From positions 81,773-145,772 of the forward strand of contig CAAGJJ010000055.1 of the NCBI GenBank assembly GCA_900770165.1: 64,000 nt of DNA. Reading direction: 5' to 3'. This DNA is from Clostridia bacterium (lineage in GTDB: Bacteria > Bacillota > Clostridia > Oscillospirales > Acutalibacteraceae). The notes under the pieces are model-generated. The model was not told the origin of the DNA. It worked only from the letters and a program-made list of their open reading frames with translations, and made no database searches. Positions within the stretch are counted from its first letter, which is position 1, and each line of letters opens with the position of its first letter. Positions 18,101 to 26,895 of the stretch are shown here, piece after piece. The position numbers and the translations under genes were made by a program.

Positions 18101-19102
18101 GTGAGCACTGTAAAAAGGTTACTGTCTATAGTTTTATCTGTTTGTGTAGTTTTTTTGCTTTCATCGTGCAATAAATCAAATAATAAAAAATTTTTAAATT
18201 CTGATAAAAAAGATATTAATATTGCTTTTTTAAAGGGGCCTACTGGTTTGGGGGCTCTTAAATTAATAGATGATTCAAAAAATGGAAATACAGCTAGTAA
18301 TTATAATATTTCTGTTTTTACCGATCCTAATCAAATAGTTGCTCAGATCTCTAATGGAGAAGTAGATATAGCTGCATTACCTACGAATTTAGCAGCTACT
18401 CTTTATAATAAATCTGGTATGTTAAAAATAGTGGCAATAAATACTTTGGGGACATTATATATTGTTTCTGATAAAGACGAAGATATAAATAGTGTGTATG
18501 ATTTGAAAGGTAAAACTATTTATACAACTGGCCAAGGATCGATGCCTGAATACGTATTAAATTTTATTTTAGATTCAAATAATATATATCACCAAAAAGA
18601 TGTTGATATTGAATATAGAACGGAGCATACAGAACTTGCTTCATTGGTAATATCCGGTAAGAGTAAGCTTGCTATGTTACCAGAACCTTTTGTAACACAA
18701 GTTATTAATAAGAATTCTGATATTGTTAGGTCAATAGATTTAACAAAAGAATGGGAGAAATCTGCTAATAATAACAGTGCTTTAGCAATGGGATGTTTAG
18801 TTGCTAGAAATGATTTTATCGATGAAAATAAGGATGCTATAGACACATTTTTAAATGAATATAGTGAATCTGTTAACTATATAAATAATAATGTTGAAAA
18901 AGCATCAGAGCTGTCAGAAAAATATGAAATAATGCCTAAGGACATTGCTAGAGATGCTATACCTAAGTGTAATATAGTTTATATTGACGGTTCTGAAATG
19001 AGTTTAATGACAAATGGATTTTTAGAAGTTCTATTTGATTTTGACCCGAAATCAATTGGGGGAAGACTTCCAAATGAAGATTTTTACTATAAAAAACAAT
19101 AA
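18101..19102 (+). CDS. ABC transporter substrate-binding lipoprotein, NitT/TauT type
   Basis: A 333-aa solute receptor for a three-gene importer. It has a lipoprotein signal with lipobox LSSC (Cys23) and an ABC substrate-binding fold of the nitrate/sulfonate/thiamine-precursor class (IAFLKGPTGLGALKLI, GEVDIAALPTNLAATL, LPEPFVTQVI). The ligand cannot be decided from sequence. The only workable start is GTG at 18101 with an unusually close AGGGG, so initiation may be weak. The 3' end overlaps the permease gene by 29 bases. Confidence 0.85.
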   Translation: MSTVKRLLSIVLSVCVVFLLSSCNKSNNKKFLNSDKKDINIAFLKGPTGLGALKLIDDSKNGNTASNYNISVFTDPNQIVAQISNGEVDIAALPTNLAATLYNKSGMLKIVAINTLGTLYIVSDKDEDINSVYDLKGKTIYTTGQGSMPEYVLNFILDSNNIYHQKDVDIEYRTEHTELASLVISGKSKLAMLPEPFVTQVINKNSDIVRSIDLTKEWEKSANNNSALAMGCLVARNDFIDENKDAIDTFLNEYSESVNYINNNVEKASELSEKYEIMPKDIARDAIPKCNIVYIDGSEMSLMTNGFLEVLFDFDPKSIGGRLPNEDFYYKKQ

Positions 19103-19865
19103 AATTAGTTGTTATATTATATTAATATTAAAGAAGTTAATAATATTTTTATTTTGGGTCGTAGTATGGCAAATAAGTTATTTGTGTATTGATAATAATA
19201 TGCTTTTAGCTTCTCCTATAGATGTATTTTATAGATTATTTGATCTTTGTAAAGATACAGGCTTTTGGAATATTGTTGTTTCGTCTATGATGAGAATAAT
19301 TCAAGGATTTATATATGGCACGATAATTGGTGTTTTATTATCTTTAATAACGTGCTCATCAAATATATTAAAAGATTTATTTAAACCAATTATAAATGTG
19401 GTACAATCTACTCCTATTGCATCGTTTATTATTTTAGCGTTGGTCTGGATAAAATCTGGTATTGTCCCAATTTTTATTTCTGCACTTATGGTTATACCAA
19501 TTATATGGACAAATGTTACGGAAGGAATTATAAAGACAGATGCCAAACTTCTAGAAATGGCTAAAATATATAAATTCAATAAAATATCGAAAATTAAAAT
19601 GATATATATACCGTCAGTTATACCTTATTTTATAGCGGCATGTACTACAGCTTTGGGCCTTTCATGGAAAGCAGGAGTCGCTGCAGAAGTTATAGCAAAT
19701 ACTAGGTATTCAATAGGTGGAGAAATATATAAATCTAAAATGTATTTAGAAACAGTTGATTTATTTTCATTTACTGTAGTAGTTATTATTCTCAGCTTTA
19801 TTTTAGAATATATTATAGTAAATTTAATGAAGTTAATTTTAAGTAAATATAGCTTTTCTAAATAA
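19074..19865 (+). CDS. ABC transporter permease, NitT/TauT type
   Basis: A 263-aa inner-membrane protein with about six hydrophobic helices. The cytoplasmic coupling segment EMAKIYKFNKISKIKMIYIP matches the EAA loop of BPD-type permeases. The ATG at 19074 has GGGGGAAG 8 bases upstream and lies within the end of the receptor gene, so the two are coupled. It pairs with the ATPase that starts 9 bases after its stop. Confidence 0.9.
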   Translation: MKIFTIKNNKISCYIILILKKLIIFLFWVVVWQISYLCIDNNMLLASPIDVFYRLFDLCKDTGFWNIVVSSMMRIIQGFIYGTIIGVLLSLITCSSNILKDLFKPIINVVQSTPIASFIILALVWIKSGIVPIFISALMVIPIIWTNVTEGIIKTDAKLLEMAKIYKFNKISKIKMIYIPSVIPYFIAACTTALGLSWKAGVAAEVIANTRYSIGGEIYKSKMYLETVDLFSFTVVVIILSFILEYIIVNLMKLILSKYSFSK

Positions 19866-19874
19866 GGAGTTTAC

Positions 19875-20576
19875 ATGAGCATAGCATTTGAAAATGTAAC
19901 TAAGAAGTATAAAGACGTATGTGTGCTAGATGATTTTTCGCTGGTACTTCCTGAAAAAGGTATTATATGTATTTTTGGCCCATCGGGATGTGGAAAAACT
20001 ACATTAGTAAACATTTTAGCAGGGTTAGTGGTTCCTGATATTGGTAGAGTAAAGGGGATAAATGGGAAGAATATTTCTTTTGTTTTTCAGGAAGATAGAT
20101 TAATACCATGGATAACAGCAGAACAAAATGTATCTGCTGTTGTATTAGGTAAAGATAAAATTAATATTGCAAGAGACATGTTAAAGTCAGTTGGGTTATT
20201 AGAATTTGCAAACAAAAAACCAAATGAATTAAGCGGAGGTATGTGCAGAAGAGTAGCGCTGGCACGAGCATTTGCATATGACTCTGATATCCTTATAATG
20301 GATGAACCTTTAAAAGGATTGGATCAAAAAATTAAAAATAGTATAATTAGCTTAATAAAAGAAAAACAGAAAGATAAATTAATTGTTTTAATAACACACA
20401 GTATATATGAAGCATTAATGTTATCTGATTATATATATATAGTTTCAGGACTTCCTTTGAAAGTTAATAATTCTATGAAATTAGGATTAAGCTTTAATGA
20501 ACGTCTAGAAAATAAAAATTTTATTAGTTATTATAAAGAAAAATTATTAAAAAACGTGTATATAAATTTACAATAA
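19875..20576 (+). CDS. ABC transporter ATP-binding protein, NitT/TauT type
   Basis: A 233-aa ATPase that powers the importer. Walker A is GPSGCGKTT (about residues 36-44), the Q-loop VFQEDRLIPWITA is typical of the nitrate/taurine branch, the signature is LSGGMCRR, Walker B is ILIMDEP, and the switch histidine is in LITHS. AAGGAG lies just upstream of the ATG. Confidence 0.94.
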   Translation: MSIAFENVTKKYKDVCVLDDFSLVLPEKGIICIFGPSGCGKTTLVNILAGLVVPDIGRVKGINGKNISFVFQEDRLIPWITAEQNVSAVVLGKDKINIARDMLKSVGLLEFANKKPNELSGGMCRRVALARAFAYDSDILIMDEPLKGLDQKIKNSIISLIKEKQKDKLIVLITHSIYEALMLSDYIYIVSGLPLKVNNSMKLGLSFNERLENKNFISYYKEKLLKNVYINLQ

Positions 20577-20640
20577 AGTCTTGCATTAATCATTATATTA
20601 TGATATTATTGATTTAGCGAGATAAAGGAGATGAATTATA

Positions 20641-20763
20641 GTGGCTAAAAATAAATATAAATCGAATGTACCTAAAAGAGGTATGTTTATTAGAATAGTT
20701 GCATCTATGTGTGCTTTGCTAATGATAGGCGGAGTAATTGTAGCAGCAATTTCAATTTATTAA
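20641..20763 (+). CDS. 40-aa single-pass membrane peptide
   Basis: A short gene starting with GTG at 20641, with AAGGAG 9 bases upstream. The product has a basic N terminus (AKNKYKSNVPKRG) and one hydrophobic helix (ASMCALLMIGGVIVAAISIY) reaching the C-terminal residue. The size and shape resemble small DUF4044-like membrane proteins of Firmicutes, but I cannot confirm the family. A strong terminator follows 5 bases later, which supports a real transcript. Confidence 0.65.
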   Translation: MAKNKYKSNVPKRGMFIRIVASMCALLMIGGVIVAAISIY

Positions 20764-20767
20764 TAAT

Positions 20768-20816
20768 AAAAAGGCAGTAACTACGATTGAACATAATTAG
20801 GTAGTTACTGCTTTTT
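20768..20816. terminator. Terminator between the small membrane gene and spoVT
   Basis: GCAGTAACTAC (20774-20784) and GTAGTTACTGC (20801-20811) form an 11-bp stem flanked by A-run and T-run, so it can serve both converging transcripts. Confidence 0.85.
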
Positions 20817-20851
20817 AGTTTATAAATATAGACATTGAATTGGTATCTTAA

Positions 20852-21397
20852 TTATTCTTCCATTTGCTTACCAAGAAAGGCTGCGGCTGTTTGTGCTAGT
20901 TTAACTTCAGTATCAGTTGGAAAAGAATTAGATGAGTTATTAGATAACATAATCACAGCACCGGTTACATCTCCAGAAGCAATAATAGGGTAAGCTATTA
21001 CTGCAGGTTTTTCTATACCTTCAATTGGGTATAGATAATTTCTGTTTTCTTTGCTAGTTACAAAACTTCTTCTTTCTTCCATGATGTCCTCCAAAGTAGG
21101 GGTAATTCGTCTTTCCATAAATTCTTTTTTAGATACACCAGCAACTGCGACTATATGGTCTCTATCGCATATTAATGTTGGAAGAGAAGATATTCTTGCA
21201 AGGACGTCTGCATATTCAGATGCAAATTGTGACATTTCACCTATAGGTGAATATTTCTTAAAAATTACTTCTCCATCGGTATCTGTATAAATTTCCAGAG
21301 GATCACCTTCACGAATTCTAAGTGTTCTTCTAATTTCTTTTGGTATAACAACACGACCTAAGTCGTCAATTCTTCTAACAATTCCAGTGGCTTTCAT
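20852..21397 (-). CDS. spoVT: Stage V sporulation regulator SpoVT
   Basis: A 181-aa regulator with an N-terminal AbrB swapped-hairpin DNA-binding domain (KATGIVRRIDDLGRVVIPKE) and a C-terminal GAF-like domain. Length and sequence match SpoVT, which modulates sigma-G-dependent genes in the forespore. The start at 21397 (MKATG) follows AAAGGA by 9 bases; a longer reading to 21451 has no start signal. Its presence supports an endospore former. Confidence 0.95.
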   Translation of the reverse strand: MKATGIVRRIDDLGRVVIPKEIRRTLRIREGDPLEIYTDTDGEVIFKKYSPIGEMSQFASEYADVLARISSLPTLICDRDHIVAVAGVSKKEFMERRITPTLEDIMEERRSFVTSKENRNYLYPIEGIEKPAVIAYPIIASGDVTGAVIMLSNNSSNSFPTDTEVKLAQTAAAFLGKQMEE

Positions 21398-21671
21398 ATT
21401 ACCATCCTTTATAGTATTTTTCATTGCCTTATATTTCTGACCAAAAGGCATATTACCGTTCTTAAAATTTGAACGGATATTAAATAATAAAAGTTTGTAG
21501 TTATATTTTGTTTAATATTAACGTTATTGTTTAGTCTGAAATTTATTTATTTCTTTTCCAAATTTATTATTTGTTTTTAGTATTAATTTATGCAATTTTT
21601 AATATTAAAAAATTTATTTGAAATAATAATTTTTGTATTAAGAAGTTGTAATTTATCGAAGAATTTATTAC
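21398..21671. other. AT-rich intergenic region between divergent spoVT and phosphohexomutase genes
   Basis: Very AT-rich, with no gene, no strong stem-loop and no repeats that I can see. It must contain the spoVT promoter, expected to be sigma-G dependent, but I could not pick out a convincing one. Confidence 0.5.
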
Positions 21672-21700
21672 TTTACAAGAAATAGTATTTTAATTATAAT
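21672..21700 (+). promoter_or_regulatory. Promoter of the phosphohexomutase gene
   Basis: TTTACA (21672-21677), a 17-base spacer and a perfect TATAAT (21695-21700), about 66 bases before the chosen start codon. Confidence 0.65.
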
Positions 21701-21766
21701 TGAAAATGCAGTGCAAATATGGTAAACTTACAATTATTATTAATGTGTTTGGAAAGGATGATTTAT

Positions 21767-23479
21767 GTGTCGTATAATGAATTATATAACTTGTGGATTC
21801 AGAATGTAAAAGATGGCAATATTTTATCTGAATTAAAAAATATTTGTAACGATGATAGTGAAATTTATGAAAGATTTTATAAAGATTTAGAATTTGGAAC
21901 TGCAGGCTTAAGGGGAATTATTGGTGCTGGTACAAATAGAATGAACATATATACTGTTAGAAGAACTACTCAAGGGTTAGCTGATTATTTAAATGAAAAT
22001 TATAAAGAGGCAAGTGTAGCTATAGCTTATGATTCAAGGAATAAATCTGATTTATTTGCAAAAGAATCAGCTTGTGTTCTTGCGGCTAATGGTATAAAAG
22101 CATATATTACTAAAGAATTACAGCCTACGCCTGTTTTATCGTTTGCTGTAAGAAATTTGGGCTGTAAATCAGGTATTATGATTACTGCTAGTCATAACCC
22201 AGCAAAATATAATGGATATAAATGTTATGGTGATGACGGCTGTCAAATGACTGAACATGCAGCAAACAACGTTTATAGTAAAATTCAAAAAGTAGACATT
22301 TTTTCAGGCGTAAAAACACTTACTTTCGAGGAAGGAATAAAAATAGGAAAAATTGTATATATAGAAGATGACCTGTATAACCGATATTTAGAAAATGTTA
22401 TGGCACAAAGCATAAATAAAGATGTATGTAAAGAATCTGAGTTAAAGGTAGTGTATACTCCATTAAATGGTGCAGGGAATAAACTTGTTAGAAAGGTTTT
22501 AAGTGATATTGGGGTAAAAAATGTTCAAGTGGTTAAAGAACAAGAATACCCTGATGGCAACTTTCCAACATGTACTTATCCAAATCCTGAGTTTAAGGAA
22601 GCACTATCATTAGCGCTAGATTTAGCGAAGAATGTGAATGCAGATTTAGTTTTAGCAACAGATCCAGACAGTGATAGGGTTGGTATTGCCGTTAAAGAGA
22701 GCAATTCTTATAGATTGTTGAGTGGAAATGAAGTTGGAATCATATTGCTTAACTATATATTATCAAACAGAAAATCTTTAGGTACACTTCCTAATAACCC
22801 AGTGGCAGTTAAAACTATTGTTTCCAGTAAAATGATTGATGTTATTGCTAAAGCTTATAAGTGCGAACTAAGAGATGTTCTAACAGGATTCAAGTATATA
22901 GGTGAGCAGATATTAAATCTTGAAAAAGATGGAGAAGAAAATAGATTTATTTTTGGATTTGAGGAAAGTTATGGTTATCTTGTTGGTACTTATGTAAGAG
23001 ATAAAGATGCTGTTGTTGCCTCTATGCTTATTTGTGAAATGGCGGAATATTATAGAAAACAAGGGAAAACCCTTTCAGATGTTATTAATGAGTTGTATAA
23101 TGAGTATGGATTTTATCAAAATACTACACTTAGCTATAATTTCGAAGGATCCGCAGGAATGGAAAAAATGCAAAAAATAATGGACTCTTTAAGAAATGAA
23201 CATCTTACAAATATAGCTTCAATGAAAGTGGAAAAAATAAATGATTATAAAGAATCTACATCTATAGATAAAAGAACTGGAAATATAGATAAAATTGATT
23301 TACCTAAATCAAATGTTATTTCATATGAATTAGAAGGAGGTTCAGGTGCTATTGTACGGCCTTCTGGTACAGAACCGAAAATAAAAATTTATGTAACATC
23401 TGTTGGGAAAAATATAGAGGAATCAAAGGCAAAAACAAAAGATATTATTAGCGATATGGAAAAAATTTTAAATTTGTAA
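21767..23479 (+). CDS. Phosphoglucomutase/phosphomannomutase
   Basis: A 570-aa alpha-D-phosphohexomutase that interconverts hexose 1- and 6-phosphates for cell-surface sugar synthesis. The active serine is in TASHNPAKYNGYK, the metal loop is DPDSDRVG, the sugar loop is GFEESYGYLVG and the phosphate-binding loop is RPSGTEPKIKIY, in canonical order. The GTG at 21767 fits the spacing from GGAAAGG; upstream in-frame ATGs overlap or precede that site. A symmetric terminator follows. Confidence 0.94.
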   Translation: MSYNELYNLWIQNVKDGNILSELKNICNDDSEIYERFYKDLEFGTAGLRGIIGAGTNRMNIYTVRRTTQGLADYLNENYKEASVAIAYDSRNKSDLFAKESACVLAANGIKAYITKELQPTPVLSFAVRNLGCKSGIMITASHNPAKYNGYKCYGDDGCQMTEHAANNVYSKIQKVDIFSGVKTLTFEEGIKIGKIVYIEDDLYNRYLENVMAQSINKDVCKESELKVVYTPLNGAGNKLVRKVLSDIGVKNVQVVKEQEYPDGNFPTCTYPNPEFKEALSLALDLAKNVNADLVLATDPDSDRVGIAVKESNSYRLLSGNEVGIILLNYILSNRKSLGTLPNNPVAVKTIVSSKMIDVIAKAYKCELRDVLTGFKYIGEQILNLEKDGEENRFIFGFEESYGYLVGTYVRDKDAVVASMLICEMAEYYRKQGKTLSDVINELYNEYGFYQNTTLSYNFEGSAGMEKMQKIMDSLRNEHLTNIASMKVEKINDYKESTSIDKRTGNIDKIDLPKSNVISYELEGGSGAIVRPSGTEPKIKIYVTSVGKNIEESKAKTKDIISDMEKILNL

Positions 23480-23485
23480 ACTTAT

Positions 23486-23524
23486 AAAAGGAGTATTTGA
23501 TTTAATATCAAATACTCCTTTTTA
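23486..23524. terminator. Bidirectional terminator between convergent genes
   Basis: AAAAGGAGTATTTGAT and ATCAAATACTCCTTTT form a 16-bp perfect stem with A and T flanks, closing the mutase (+) and the hydrogenase-like gene (-). Confidence 0.88.
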
Positions 23525-23533
23525 TTGTAAATA

Positions 23534-24781
23534 TTAAAAATTGCGGATAAAAATATCGCTATGCTCTAGAAAATCGTCTATATTATCAAATCCTAATCTG
23601 TGAAGAAGTTCAATAACATAAGGATTATTGATAGGGGTTTTATATTTTGCTTGATTACCATATTCATCTACATGTTTTTTACCTTTTTCTTTGTTTATAA
23701 TTGCTTTTGGTCCACCGACACATCCACCAATACAGCCCATGCCTTCAAAAAAGTTTGCATTAGTTTCACCGTTTATTAAAGAGTTGATCATTGCTTTACA
23801 TTCTTTTACACCATTTGCTTGTTGAGTCTTTATTGAAATCTTTTTGTCTGGATTTATATTTTTTAAGGTTGAATACACGGCTTCGCTAACACCGCCAGTT
23901 CTTGCATAAATTCTTCCGCCTTTTGAAGAATGATCTTTTGTAGTCTCTTCCATTTGTGTTGGATCTATACCTGCAAAATCAAATACGTCTTGTATTTCTT
24001 GAAAGGTAAGGACATAATCTATAGCACCAACAAGATCAGGCTCTCTTGCTTCTGCTTTTTTCGCTATACAAGGCCCTATAAATATAGTAGTTGAATCTGG
24101 ATGCAATTTTTTTATAGTGCGACCGCATGCAATCATAGGAGAAACAGCGCCAGGAACGTGAGGAATAAGTTGGTTGTAAATTTTTCTTATCATAGCTATC
24201 CAAATAGGGCAGCAACAGCTTGTCAACTGGTAATCGTTTTCGCTATTAATATTTTTATCAAATTCTAAAGCTTCTTTTAAAGTGAGTATATCTGCAAATA
24301 ATGCAACTTCAACCATACCGTCAAAACCTAATTTTTTAAATGCTGTGCGCAGTTTACCGGGGGTAACTACTTCACTAAATTGTCCTACAAATGCGGGAGC
24401 TATTAATGCATAAACGGGTCCCTTTTTTTCGTGAATAGATTTAAGTGCTGGGAGTATATCTCTGCTAGCTTTTAATTTTTCGGCTTTACAGCTATCAACA
24501 CAAGATGAACATCCTGTACAGGCATCTTTTTTGACTTTTACGTTTCCATTATCGTTATATAATGCATTAAATAAACATTTAATTTTGCATTTATTTTCTT
24601 TTCCATCTGGACAGTCACATTCACCTAATTTTAAAACAACACTATGATTTTGTGGGTTTAAAAGGCAATCTAAATGATATGGATCGTATTCTTCTTTTTT
24701 TATTTGTTCAAGTTCTTTTTCTTCTTCATTGTTAATAGAAGCTTTAACCAAACGTTTATATAAATCCTCAAATGTAATCAT
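23534..24781 (-). CDS. [FeFe]-hydrogenase-like protein with variant L1 motif
   Basis: A 415-aa protein with an N-terminal cysteine-rich part (CDCPDGKENKCKIKC), a ferredoxin-type cluster site CTGCSSCVDSCKA and an H-cluster domain: L1 as TSCCCPIW (about residues 187-194), L2 as GPCIAKKAE (about 235-243) and L3 as GMGCIGGCVGGP (about 347-358). It is shorter than catalytic CpI-type enzymes (about 570 aa) and lacks the long N-terminal ferredoxin chain. The extra cysteine in L1 differs from the usual TSCCPxW. A sensory or low-activity hydrogenase is as likely as a catalytic one. It is monocistronic. Confidence 0.85.
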   Translation of the reverse strand: MITFEDLYKRLVKASINNEEEKELEQIKKEEYDPYHLDCLLNPQNHSVVLKLGECDCPDGKENKCKIKCLFNALYNDNGNVKVKKDACTGCSSCVDSCKAEKLKASRDILPALKSIHEKKGPVYALIAPAFVGQFSEVVTPGKLRTAFKKLGFDGMVEVALFADILTLKEALEFDKNINSENDYQLTSCCCPIWIAMIRKIYNQLIPHVPGAVSPMIACGRTIKKLHPDSTTIFIGPCIAKKAEAREPDLVGAIDYVLTFQEIQDVFDFAGIDPTQMEETTKDHSSKGGRIYARTGGVSEAVYSTLKNINPDKKISIKTQQANGVKECKAMINSLINGETNANFFEGMGCIGGCVGGPKAIINKEKGKKHVDEYGNQAKYKTPINNPYVIELLHRLGFDNIDDFLEHSDIFIRNF

Positions 24782-24901
24782 GTTTTATCATCCTTTGTTA
24801 CTTTGTAAATGTAGGATTCTTATATTATATAATTTACCCCAAAAAATCAATATTTTGCAAGAAAAAATGATATTTAATAATTTTAATAAAAATTAATTTA
24901 G

Positions 24902-25030
24902 CAGGACTATAGAGAAGAAAGTCGTAATATATTATCTTTGTAGAGTAATTTGGATAGGGTAGTAGAAAATATAGACAGAATAAAAAACCATGTACAATCT
25001 TTAACTGAAAGCTATATTTTAAGAAAATGA
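24902..25030 (+). pseudogene. Possible C-terminal remnant of a decayed gene
   Basis: One frame reads QDYREESRNILSL, then TAG (24941-24943), then SNLDRVVENIDRIKNH and on to TGA at 25028-25030. Both halves look coding (amphipathic, charged) and share a frame, so a CAG-to-TAG change in an old gene is plausible. There is no start signal and the parent family is not recognised. The rest of the 24782-25131 gap holds only the hydrogenase upstream region and a terminator. Confidence 0.25.
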
Positions 25031-25057
25031 GTTAATGAGTAAGACAAAATGAAAATG

Positions 25058-25105
25058 TGCGAAAGAGATTAAAGTTATTTATATCTCTTTCGCATAATTT
25101 TTAAT
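25058..25105. terminator. Stem-loop terminator
   Basis: TGCGAAAGAGAT (25058-25069) pairs with ATCTCTTTCGCA (25083-25094), a 12-bp stem, followed by TAATTTTT on the plus strand. It lies downstream of the presumed gene remnant and also after the leftward 67-aa gene. Confidence 0.7.
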
Positions 25106-25131
25106 ATCTTTTGGAAAATTATAGTGGCTGT

Positions 25132-25335
25132 TTATGATAATGCTTCTATAAGATCATCTTTTAATTTTTTCATATGTTGGATTTCAAAGCTAACACAGTG
25201 TTTAAGCATACCGTTATATATATCGCCTATTTCTGTTGGTTGACATTCATTTTCTCTAAGGTTATTCAAGCCACTTTCCATTTCGGTTATTTGTGTATCC
25301 ATAAACTCTTTAACCTTTCTCTGACTTACATTCAT
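25132..25335 (-). CDS. Small hypothetical helical protein
   Basis: A 67-aa protein starting MNVSQRKVKEFMDTQITEME, probably all-helical, with a Cys and two His in the C-terminal half (KHCVSFEIQHMKKLKDDL). AAGGAG lies 9 bases before the ATG, and a terminator follows, so it is likely to be a real gene. I do not recognise the family. No close operon partner. Confidence 0.6.
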   Translation of the reverse strand: MNVSQRKVKEFMDTQITEMESGLNNLRENECQPTEIGDIYNGMLKHCVSFEIQHMKKLKDDLIEALS

Positions 25336-25479
25336 CTAATTACTCCTTACAAGATATTTTCTAAGTAGAATAAATTTATTATATCCAAAATTTAATTTAT
25401 AATTCTTAATTAGTTAAAAGTTGCATAGTTAGTGGATAAATATTATAATGAAAACAAAAACAGAAGTAGGAGAATAATG

Positions 25480-25731
25480 ATGTTAGAATTTAAATATGAT
25501 GTACAATTGTTAATTGAAGGGGAGGGCCTTTCAGAAGATAAGATAAATAGCTATATTAAGGAAAACATTAAGGGCGATTGTTTGCTTGCAGTTGGTGATG
25601 AGCAGTTAATAAAGGTACACTATCATACAAATTTACCGTGGAAGCTGTTAGAGTATTGTGCAAGCATAGGTGAAATATTTGACATTATTGTAGAGGATAT
25701 GGATAGGCAGTCAAGAGGCCTGAAAGGTTAA
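25480..25731 (+). CDS. Stand-alone domain resembling the C terminus of FakA/YloV proteins
   Basis: An 83-aa protein. The segment KVHYHTNLPWKLLEYCASIG resembles the VHxHTNxPxxVLEY signature in the C-terminal domain of FakA/YloV (DAK kinase-like) proteins. No kinase or DegV domain is present, so it is either a free-standing version or a relic of one. AGGAG at 25468-25472 favours the ATG at 25480. Function unknown. Confidence 0.6.
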   Translation: MLEFKYDVQLLIEGEGLSEDKINSYIKENIKGDCLLAVGDEQLIKVHYHTNLPWKLLEYCASIGEIFDIIVEDMDRQSRGLKG

Positions 25732-25751
25732 ATTAGAAAACGACATTATTA

Positions 25752-25787
25752 AAAATAGGCATACCGGTTATATACCGGTATGCCTAT
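25752..25787 (-). terminator. Terminator of the rubrerythrin gene
   Basis: Read leftward, ATAGGCATACCGG pairs with CCGGTATGCCTAT (13 bp) and is followed by TTTTTAAT. It lies 17 bases after the rubrerythrin stop. Confidence 0.88.
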
Positions 25788-25803
25788 TATGCTTTAAAAT
25801 TTA

Positions 25804-26346
25804 TTATTTAAAATATCTTTTTAATAGTCCATCGAAACCTGCTCCATGGCGAGCTTCATCTTTTGCCATTTCGTGTACTGTATCATGAATAGCATCATAT
25901 CCTAGTTCTTTTGCACGTTTTGCAATATCTAGTTTGCCTTGGCAAGCTCCGCCTTCAGCTTGAGCTCTCATTTCAAGGTTTCTTTTAGTATCGTTGGTTA
26001 CTAGTTCACCTAATAATTCAGCAAACTTTGCAGCATGTTCAGCTTCTTCTAAAGCATATCTTTTGAATGCTTCGGCTATTTCAGGGTAGCCATCGCGATC
26101 TGCTTGACGGCTCATTGCAAGATACATTCCTACTTCAGAACATTCACCATTAAAATTGGCAACTAAGCCATCGTAAACTTCTTTATCAACATCCTTAGCA
26201 ATTCCAATTGTGTGTTCACATGCGTATGAAGTTTTAGCATTTACCTCTTTAAATTTATCTTTTGATGCTTTACACTGAGGGCAGAAATCTGGAGCCTCAT
26301 TACCTTCGTGAACATATCCACATACTGTGCAAACAAATTTTTTCAT
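25804..26346 (-). CDS. rbr: Reverse-type rubrerythrin
   Basis: A 180-aa NADH-linked peroxidase of anaerobes. A rubredoxin domain lies at the N terminus (CTVCGYVHEG ... PDFCPQCKASKDKF), followed by the four-helix di-iron domain with NGECSEVGMYLAM, ALEEAEHAAKF and AKDEARHG, the expected ExxH and EARH metal ligands. Having rubredoxin first is the 'reverse' order seen in Clostridia. It lies 41 bases after the PerR-like gene in the same direction, so they probably share a transcript. Confidence 0.95.
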   Translation of the reverse strand: MKKFVCTVCGYVHEGNEAPDFCPQCKASKDKFKEVNAKTSYACEHTIGIAKDVDKEVYDGLVANFNGECSEVGMYLAMSRQADRDGYPEIAEAFKRYALEEAEHAAKFAELLGELVTNDTKRNLEMRAQAEGGACQGKLDIAKRAKELGYDAIHDTVHEMAKDEARHGAGFDGLLKRYFK

Positions 26347-26387
26347 AAAAATCCTCCTAGAAATTTATTATAGAGATTAACAATCTC

Positions 26388-26771
26388 TTATAGACAATTA
26401 TTACATTTTCCATAAAAAGTGATTTCTTTTGCATAAATATTAATTCCGTATTTTTTTGAAAATATACTATTGACTTCAAACTTATAGTCGTTATCTTCAA
26501 TATCTAATATTGTTCCGCAGTTAGAACAGACAAAATGAGCATGGTTTTTAGTATTGCCGTCAAATCGTTCTTTTCCATTAACAGTGCCAACACTTTTAAT
26601 TAATCCTTGTTCTTTAAATAAGTTAATATTACGGTACACTGTAGCTAGGCTTAAATCTTTGTACTTCGGTTTTACTTGTTCATATATCCATTCAGCGGTT
26701 GGATGAATATTAGTATTATATATTGTGTTTAAAATATCTGCCCTTTTTTTACTAAAATGTTGTTTTTTCAT
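26388..26771 (-). CDS. perR: Fur-family regulator, probably PerR
   Basis: A 127-aa Fur-family metalloregulator: N-terminal winged helix (LSLATVYRNINLFKEQGLI) and C-terminal metal domain with HAHFVCSNCG and YGKCNNC, forming the structural Cys4 zinc site. Being upstream of rubrerythrin and having a PerR-like box in its promoter suggests peroxide sensing rather than iron homeostasis. The start at 26771 is chosen because the GTG at 26780 lies within the ribosome-binding site AAGGTG. Confidence 0.88.
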   Translation of the reverse strand: MKKQHFSKKRADILNTIYNTNIHPTAEWIYEQVKPKYKDLSLATVYRNINLFKEQGLIKSVGTVNGKERFDGNTKNHAHFVCSNCGTILDIEDNDYKFEVNSIFSKKYGINIYAKEITFYGKCNNCL

Positions 26772-26794
26772 TATAATCACCTTTTTTAAAATAA

Positions 26795-26809
26795 TAATAA
26801 TTCTTATTA
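26795..26809 (-). promoter_or_regulatory. PerR/Fur-type operator
   Basis: On the minus strand TAATAAGAATTATTA is a 7-1-7 inverted repeat (one mismatch) that matches the Bacillus Per box TTATAATnATTATAA at 12 of 14 defined positions. It lies 24-38 bases upstream of the perR start, so autoregulation is likely. Confidence 0.6.
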
Positions 26810-26895
26810 CTGTTATAGTATATATCTTTTATGTTTATTTGTAAAGGTATTTCTAAAAGGTTTTATTAGTAAATTTTGATATTTATGTAGGTGAA

